Shown piece by piece: positions 57,878 through 64,000 of a stretch of 64,000 bases of DNA. The position numbers were made by a program, and so were the translations under genes. A model generated the notes under the pieces. It had not been told where the DNA came from, searched no databases, and saw only the letters and a program-made list of their open reading frames with translations. Origin of the DNA: Canna indica (taxonomy: Eukaryota > Streptophyta > Magnoliopsida > Zingiberales > Cannaceae); contig CP136896.1 in NCBI GenBank assembly GCA_034359265.1, forward strand, positions 21,483,501 to 21,547,500, read 5' to 3'. Every line of letters begins with the position of its first letter. The stretch's first letter is position 1.

Positions 57878-58997
57878 GATCCTCGACCGAAAGGATTCTG
57901 AAAAATTTTCTAAAATATGTTCGGTCAACCCTCAATCGAATCTCGATCGCCCGAGGGTCGACTAACAATCGAACGAATTCCCCAACGGATCTATTTAGAT
58001 CCGTTGAACGGGATTCTACCCTCTCACACCTTAACCACCTTTATAAATACCTCAAGTTTCAGCTGTGTGAGGTTACCTACTATTCCATTGAGCTATCAAG
58101 CATACATTTGAGCCTTGAAGAGTGATTCTAAAAGCCTAACCATAGTTTCTCATCCTCTCAAGTGTTCCTTCACTCTCAAGCCCTCAAAATTGGTATGGAC
58201 ATCATTCTAAGGCTTGAAGTTCTAGGAGACATCAAGGAGAGACTTCACAAAGTGTTTGTGCAATTCTCTTAAGCTTTACTCTTTATTTGATTGTTGTTTT
58301 TCGTTGTTTACCTTTCTCATTCAAAATCGGTTTGTAACAGGGTGTGAGTAACACACCTTTGGTTTGACTTGTGTAACTTTTATAGTTCCTTAGGTTTGAG
58401 GTAGAGACACTCTCATTGTGGAGATATAAGCCCTTGGTTGACCCTCATTTGTGGAAAGATAAAAGTTAATATAAGTGGTTGTGAAAATCCTTGGTGGTGA
58501 AACAAGGTAGTGGTGTAAGGAAGGTTCCCGAATCTAAACATCTTGTTTGCATTGCTTAATTGGAGTCTTGAATTGCTTTGTCATATTACTTACTTGCTTT
58601 CTTAACATCTAAGCATATTTCATTCATACAATCACTACAAGTACCTTGAGCTAGGTTGGAACTTGAATTAGTTGAGGATAAACTCGAATTGATCTAAATC
58701 ACTCTAGACGCACACTATTCACCCATCATCTAGTGTGTCTTAACACCCTTCACACTTTATTTCATTCCATGTAACTGAGTTATTACAACAACTAAACAAG
58801 GATGTCTCACTCCTCAAATTACAATTCTCAATCAGATCTTTTTTCCTTACCTTCATTATTTGAAGCTTCTTTAGCTAAAAAAAATTGCTTCTTGATTTCT
58901 TTTCCTTCTTATGAAGTTCCAATCTATTACGTTTACTTCTAATGCCAACTTCCTTATACTGTCCACAAGTGGCTTCATCTGCCATGGTATCATTAAT

Positions 58998-59840
58998 TCA
59001 CTTAGCATCTTCACACCTCTCGCAATCTGAACATACATGAATTTGTTGAAAATTCTTTTTCTTTACATAATCCAAGCCATACCAGATGGGCTTCAATTCA
59101 ACATGCAGTGGGTTTTCAGCTGATTGTAAACCTCTTCCCTTTAATATCATCGTATTATTCATAGAAACAATAAAGCCATATTCCATCCTCATTCCATCTC
59201 TCCAAGATGCATCCAGACACAAGCATTTTTCTCCTTCTTTAAGTAGCAGCTCCTCCATTTGTAATTTATCTTCATTCGGATTTTAAAGTTTCCTCTTTTC
59301 AAAGCCTCCTGTAAAAGCTAATGTTTCATTATAAGCCTCTTTTCCAGAATAACCACAATGCATTAGTTATAAAGGTTAATAGTCTTTCTGCAGAAATCCT
59401 TTCATAACCTTCAACCTCCTAAAAAATCCACTTTCCTTTCAACCATTCATTTCTGAACATAAATTTAACATCCAATCTCTTTTGAAACATACCTCCAGAA
59501 TTCTTCCACTTCTTCACAGTGGAACAAAATATGATCTTGGTTAACTTTTACTTTTTTTGCAAATATAACAGTCCTCTATATCCTTCCCTATAAATTTATA
59601 AAACCATTCAGAAGTAGGTAGTTTGACCCATCTTACCTTCGAGATTAACATTTTTATCTTTTCAGACACCTTAACAGTCCATAATCTCTTCCAATTAAAA
59701 TTTGCGCTTTCAAACTCTTCTTCTTTTTGCTTCAAAAAAGGGTAAGCTCTCTTCACTGTTAAATTTCCCTTCTGGTTTTCCTTCCAAACCCAAACATTTT
59801 CGGTCTCCTTTTTAGCCACTTCTATACCCCTTATTCTATC
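58998..59840 (-). pseudogene. LINE reverse-transcriptase zinc domain and RNase H remnant
   Basis: Read on the minus strand, 59819-59541 encodes a zf-RVT domain (WVWKENQKGNLTVKRAY, then VSEKIKMLISKVRWVKLPTS and DCYICKKSKS). After a damaged stretch, 59258-58998 encodes the start of an RNase H domain (CLDASWRDGMRMEYGFIVS, then ENPLHVELKPIWYGL). This is the order in plant L1-type LINEs. Frameshifts separate the two parts. Its 5' side is cut by the Mutator-like element at 59853. Confidence 0.8.
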
Positions 59841-60570
59841 CCTTAGTTTTTTGGAAAAATTAATGAATGTAGGCCAAACTATAGGGGCTTTAACAAATCT
59901 AGCTCACCTTTTAATTTGCCACAATTCTAGCTCAAACTATAGAATTTACAATAATTATAACTCGTCGTGAGATACCCATTATATTAATCGTTAGTTGCTG
60001 ACGTGGCAACAAGTCAGCAAAGAAGAAAACATTTTTTTATTCCTTTTCCATTTAGGATATATTGCCACCTCAACATACCATGTTAAAAAACACATTAAAA
60101 CTAAGTGTTGCCACCTCATCATACGCTATTAAAAAAAACATACTATGTGCTTGCTCGTTGTCGGAGCAACGACGCGGCCCCTGCTGGTCCAGAAGCAGTA
60201 CATTGCCTCTGGCACCGCAAGCTTCACCGATGCTCGACCCGTTGGCTCCGGCTTGCTCCTCGGTAGTACCAACGACCGCTACGACTGCGACTCCTTTGCT
60301 TCGATGTTGTACTCGTTATACTCTTTTTCTTCTCCTCTCGTTCCTGCCTCTATTTTCAGCACGACCGCACCGCCGCCACTCGACCTCCTCCTCTCATCTC
60401 CTTTTTGTTGCTGCTTGTTGTCACATGCTTGCGCTCCAACAACATCCTCCAGCGGCTCCGCCGCGGGCAGTTCATTCGAACAGACCGAGAATACTGCGAA
60501 TCGAGCGATGGCGAGGCTCGATTGTGCGGCACCGACTAACATCTCATCAGCATGAGCTCGTTCTTGGGCG

Positions 60571-61044
60571 TAGGGGTGAGCAAGGGGTACCCTATATTTT
60601 TCATAATACTCGGACCCTACCCTGTATAGGACCGGTTCCTAGATTAATTTTGGAACCAAACCCTACCATGTTGGAACCTAGAACCGGACCCTACCTAGAA
60701 CCACAGGTTCCGGTTCCGATTCCGAGTACCCTGTTGGGTTCTATAACATGTTTCAGAACAAGTTCCAACAGGTTCTAGAACAGGTCCCAATAGATTTTCA
60801 GAAAAGGTTCCAACAGGTTCCACAACTGGTTCCAACACATTCCAGAACATGTTTCAATAGGTTCCAGTACCGATTTCGGTTCAGGGTACTCGAAATGGTG
60901 GAACTAAAACTGGAACCGAATTTAACCGGTTCCTTGATTTGTTACCCGGACCCTACCCGAATTTTTTTGGGTCTACCCGGAACCTACCCGATCGGGTAGG
61001 TTCCAACCAGTTCCGGGTCTACCTGGTACCCATGAATACCCCTA
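60571..61044. mobile_element. hAT-like MITE (outer of a nested pair)
   Basis: The ends TAGGGGTGAGCAAGGGGTAC and GGTACCCATGAATACCCCTA are inverted. The 8-bp duplication CTTGGGCG lies at 60563-60570, and its partner at 62246-62253, beyond the second element, which landed on this element's right border. The body is made of AACCGGTTCC / GGAACCGG and GGTTCCAACA repeats. Confidence 0.8.
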
Positions 61045-61048
61045 CTTA

Positions 61049-62241
61049 GGGTTGTCCACTATTCGGGTACGCCGAACCGAACCGAAAAACTGGACCAAAT
61101 TATTCGGTTCGGTTTGATTTCTATAGTAGCATGTTCGGTTCTTCACCTGAACCGAACCCGAATAGTGGGTCTCGGTTCGGAGTCGGTTCCCGAAATTTGG
61201 GAACTGACCCGAACCAAAAATCAACAAAATAAAATAATTTTTATTTTATTTTTTATTTCACATTTACAATTACACCGTGTAATTACTAATTAGTAAGTTA
61301 GGGTTCTCAATCTAGCAATGCATTCGACCTTTGAGATATATTCTTTTAAGCACAACTGGCACAAGCACATGCATTTCTTTATGGAAGATATAGAGGAAGA
61401 AAACCTTCTAAATTTCTAATAGAGAATATTTAATTCTAATATTTACTTTGAAAACTTTGTTCAAGTAAAGTCATAATATGCTTTATTTGTATTCTGATTC
61501 CTTACGAGCTATCAATCTCCTGAATAAAAAGCAAAAACCACCTTGGTTTCTACGTGGCCTGATCCTAGATATCTTAAACTCAGTAAAGAAGCAGGCATCA
61601 TTGAATGGAACCATATTAAAAGAGAATTCAACACTGCAGCCCATAATCTTGCAAAGGAAGGTCTGATTAGGAACCAAGCTGAGCAGTCAGTCCAAGATGA
61701 TAATAAGGCCACTTGTGGAGTAAACGGTATAAATGTGAATAGTTTAGCTAACAATTGTATAAAGAGTAGTATGTTCACTCTTAGAACAAGCAATTTTGAT
61801 GTAAACCCAGTCTTTAGTTTGAATAATAATATGCATGTTCAGGGGGAATATACTCCTCTTTTTGAAGGCGAGGGAAACACGGCCATTGGCCCTCTGTCCT
61901 CTCTACCCTTCAGCTGAGCAAGAGGTGACCTTTGACTGAGCATTTTCTTTGAAAAAAAAAAATTGAGTTAATTGTATGTATAAATAACATTTGTAGTGGA
62001 TGCATTATGTTTACTGTTTAGTGGATGCATTATGTTTAAGTAATCCTATGAACGTAATGCATATTGACTAAAATTTGATTTTTTCGATGAGGAAATCAAA
62101 TCAAATCGAATAATTTCGGTTTGTGTTTAATCAATTTAGGATTTATTCGGTTCGGGTTCGGGTTGAAATTTCAGTAAGAAAAAAATTTCGATTTGATTTA
62201 ATTCGGTTCCATTCGATTTGAACCAAATGGATAGTCATACC
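61049..62241. mobile_element. hAT-like element nested at the border of the MITE
   Basis: It is flanked by CCTACTTA (61041-61048) and CCTACTTG (62242-62249), an 8-bp duplication with one change. The ends GGGTTGTCCACTATTCGGG and GGATAGTCATACC are loosely inverted, with CGAACCGAACCG motifs inside both. It carries an RNase H-like fragment but no hAT transposase. Confidence 0.68.
61478..61690 (+). pseudogene. RNase H-like fragment inside the nested hAT element
   Basis: Two overlapping frames give LYSDSLRAINLLNKKQKPPW and then EWNHIKREFNTAAHNLAKEG. That is the second half of the LINE-type RNase H domain (SDS...LIN...W, then H-x-R-x-x-N-x-AAH-LAKEG). A frame change lies between them near 61545-61600. 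It may have been picked up from a LINE like the one at 58998-59840. Confidence 0.65.
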
Positions 62242-62903
62242 CCTACTTGGGCGGTGTCATTGTCGGCAACACAAAACTTGTACTTTCCTTATGTTTCGCT
62301 ACCTCCTCCGTCTCTTCTTAATCTGATACTTTCTCAAGTCTCGCTAACTCCGGCGACGGGGGTGCATTGGCCTAGCTGGATCGATCTTTCACCGCTGATA
62401 CCATCCACTCCCCCCGAATTGAATACGAACCCATCTCCGCCACAAGGACCGTCGGCTTCCACCTCCGCCCATGGAGCTCTTCTGTACAAGGGGAACAAGC
62501 TAAAGAGGAGCCCCTTGTGGAGGCACTGATGCAAGTGACCTTGGGCGACGACTGCTTGCCTTTTTCCGTGCCCGCGGCACCGCTGCTCCTCGGCCATGGC
62601 TCCTGCTATGGGAGACGAACATGAGACTAGAGCGCACTGCAAAGGCGGCTCCAGCTGGCCCCGACCTTGCAGGAGAGCAAGTGGGTGAGGCCTGGCATCG
62701 TGGCAAGCTTCTCCTGCCCAGGGCTGGAGGAGACCATGATCCCGGCGAGCTTCACCATAGCCCGTGCTTTAGATCCAGAGATAGAGAGGAGAAGGCAGTA
62801 ATGGCTGACGACTATATTTTTTAAAAAATATGCTGAGGTGGCAACACTAAACGAAAAAGGAATAAAAAATATTTTCTTCTTTGCTGACTGTGCTACCATG
62901 TCA

Positions 62904-63765
62904 TCTAAAAGTATATTCTTAGGGAACTTCTGTTAATGGGCAGTTGTATAGGAAGTTACAATGGCTATTGCAACTACTTTAAGTAGCAAACAAAGAACCA
63001 AAACAAAAATCACACGCAAACACAAAGATTTATTTACGCAGTTCAGTGACAAAGCATGTCATCTAATCTGCGGGGCACTCACCAGACAGATGCCTAATCC
63101 ACTATCAACAAGTACAATATTAGCTTCAGGATTTCCCAATCTGAAATCCAACTATCAGTATTACAGTGAACTAGAAATAATAAAAACATATTTGTTATTA
63201 CAAGTACATACCAACTTGGCTCCCTATTACATCCAAGCCACAGAGTTCTGTTCTCCACACAATCTTTGTGTTGTAGTGAGTTACAGCCCACAACCATCTT
63301 CACTTGAAGATAAGAAAGGTAGATTGTTGTCGTCTTTGCACTCAGCAGTCTAAACTCCTTATATAACTGACAACACAGTGTACGCACATTGGAGATAGAC
63401 ATTTAGATCTATTTATCAGAATATATATGTGACAATCGACCAATCTGAATAAATGTTGACTTAATCACTGATCATTAACAACACCAGTTTAAACCAAACA
63501 GTCAGCTCTTATAACACCATAAAGCATCGATCATTAAGCTAAAGAAGTAACGCTATGAAGCATTCAAGAAGACCATTCCACTACCCATAATTAACTCAGG
63601 CAATAGATAGATAATTAAAGATGATGAAATCCAATGATACGAAAGCAGTTGTAACTGGCTTCTACAGTTGTAACTAACTTCAATATAAACAGAACTCCTC
63701 ATAGTTGAGACTGTCCATTACTTTTGCCAAATATAGCCAACATACAAAAGCCAACACTAACATCA
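62904..63765. other. Insertion splitting the right arm of the Mutator-like element
   Basis: The inverted-repeat match stops at about 62903 (CCATGTCATC) and resumes at about 63766 (CAACAACTAACG). The inserted DNA is AT-rich. On the minus strand, blocks with exon-like composition lie at about 63130-63150 and 63215-63355, bounded by possible splice signals. I do not recognise a protein, and no clear terminal repeats were found. Confidence 0.4.
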
Positions 63766-63921
63766 ACAACTAACGATTAATGTAACAGGTATCTCACGGT
63801 GGGTTATAATTGTTGTAAATTCTATAGTTTGGTCTAGAATTATGGCAAATTAAAAGGTCAACTAGATTTGTTAAAACCCCTATAGTTTTGGATAGATTCA
63901 TTAATTTTTCACTAGTTTTTT

Positions 63922-64000
63922 TGTCAAAATATTTTTCAATTATAGTCATTTTCCATCCATTTGTATCCAAATTCTAGCTTACTCAATTATGATACATTCA
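63922..64000. other. DNA right of the Mutator-like element, to window edge
   Basis: It should be the continuation of the interrupted LINE if the Mutator-like element inserted into it. The minus-strand frame is degraded (an FGYKWMENDYN-like piece), so this could not be confirmed. Confidence 0.3.

Larger units (their letters stand above)
55994..58745 (+). repeat. Outer solo LTR (SIRE-like family), interrupted by a second LTR
   Basis: It starts TGTTAGCCCAAGGTTAAACC and ends ...CTAGTGTGTCTTAACA. Near-matching 5-bp flanks, CACTT (55989-55993) and CCCTT (58746-58750), suggest a TSD. Removing the inner LTR leaves about 1.21 kb, similar to other LTRs of the group. It diverges from the inner copy, so it is an older subfamily. 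Confidence 0.78.
59853..63912. mobile_element. Mutator-like element, 4.06 kb, with nested insertions
   Basis: The perfect 9-bp duplication TAGTTTTTT lies at 59844-59852 and 63913-63921. The left arm (59853 to about 60130) contains CCAAACTATAGGGGCTTTAA, CACCTTTTAATTTGCCA and GTTGCTGACGTGGCAAC. The right arm is the inverse but split: 62826-62903 and 63766-63912, with about 860 bp inserted between. Inside are a GC-rich segment (60140-60562, resuming at 62254-62820) that I cannot identify and two nested hAT-like elements. No Mutator transposase was found. Its terminal repeats resemble those of the palindromic element at 17369. Confidence 0.85.

Noticed and set aside
60145..60778. Two overlapping plus-strand frames of 136 and 238 codons in the Mutator-like element
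   Set aside because: They have low-complexity Ser/Pro/Leu composition, one runs into the nested MITE, and no domain was recognised. Possible captured DNA but not supportable as a gene.
62334..62642. 102-codon minus-strand frame
   Set aside because: Same GC-rich segment inside the Mutator-like element; no recognised similarity.
1..64000. CRISPR arrays, operons, ribosome-binding sites and replication origins
   Set aside because: The window is plant nuclear DNA; the only regular arrays are minisatellites without unique spacers.

Overview
The window is nuclear DNA of a flowering plant. It is AT-rich, holds intron-containing genes and is dense with transposable elements. The 5' ends of both host protein genes are GC-rich, which points to a monocot; this is an inference and the species cannot be named. 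Only three host loci are well supported. The first is a six-exon minus-strand gene (13050-16127) for PnsB1/NDF1, a subunit of subcomplex B of the chloroplast NDH complex. The second is a seven-exon plus-strand gene (26037-37836) for a secreted or luminal phospholipase D of the PLD3/PLD4 type with both HKD motifs intact. The third is a minus-strand MIR156 precursor (43720-43812) whose 20-nt mature sequence is the canonical miR156.

Most of the rest is layered mobile DNA, and many element borders can be fixed by target-site duplications (TSDs). Region 1-12 kb holds a decayed CACTA element (1020-5774), LTRs of one copia family (probably SIRE/Maximus) and several MITEs. Region 12-17 kb is the PnsB1 gene with a Tourist-like MITE in intron 3. 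Region 17-21 kb has two Mutator-like elements with long inverted arms and perfect 9-bp TSDs; one is a 1.4-kb palindrome. Region 21-26 kb has a broken copia LTR plus gag, an AT-rich minisatellite and a DUF223/RPA-like remnant. Intron 4 of the PLD gene is 7.6 kb and carries a 3.9-kb hAT element with a broken transposase, a 0.5-kb TRIM that contains a SINE-like segment, and a rearranged foldback hAT derivative; these have 8-, 5- and 8-bp TSDs. Region 38-45 kb is gene-poor apart from a tRNA-derived SINE and MIR156.

Region 45.7-49.1 kb is a second copy of the CACTA family with an intact five-exon TnpA-like (Transposase_24) gene and a cleaner TATA box. It looks like an internal-deletion derivative of the longer, decayed copy. 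Region 50.3-55.7 kb is a short-LTR copia element attached to a partial copy of itself, and its leader appears to have captured a PRA1 (prenylated Rab acceptor) gene fragment. Region 56-58.7 kb is a solo LTR inside a solo LTR. The window ends with a LINE remnant cut by a 4.06-kb Mutator-like element that holds two nested hAT-type elements.

No operon-like or clearly new enzymatic system was found. The most interesting material is the MIR156 locus, the palindromic Mutator-like element, the PRA1 capture, the rearranged hAT derivative and the contrast between the two CACTA copies. All element assignments come from reading motifs, inverted repeats and TSDs by eye; no database search was run.
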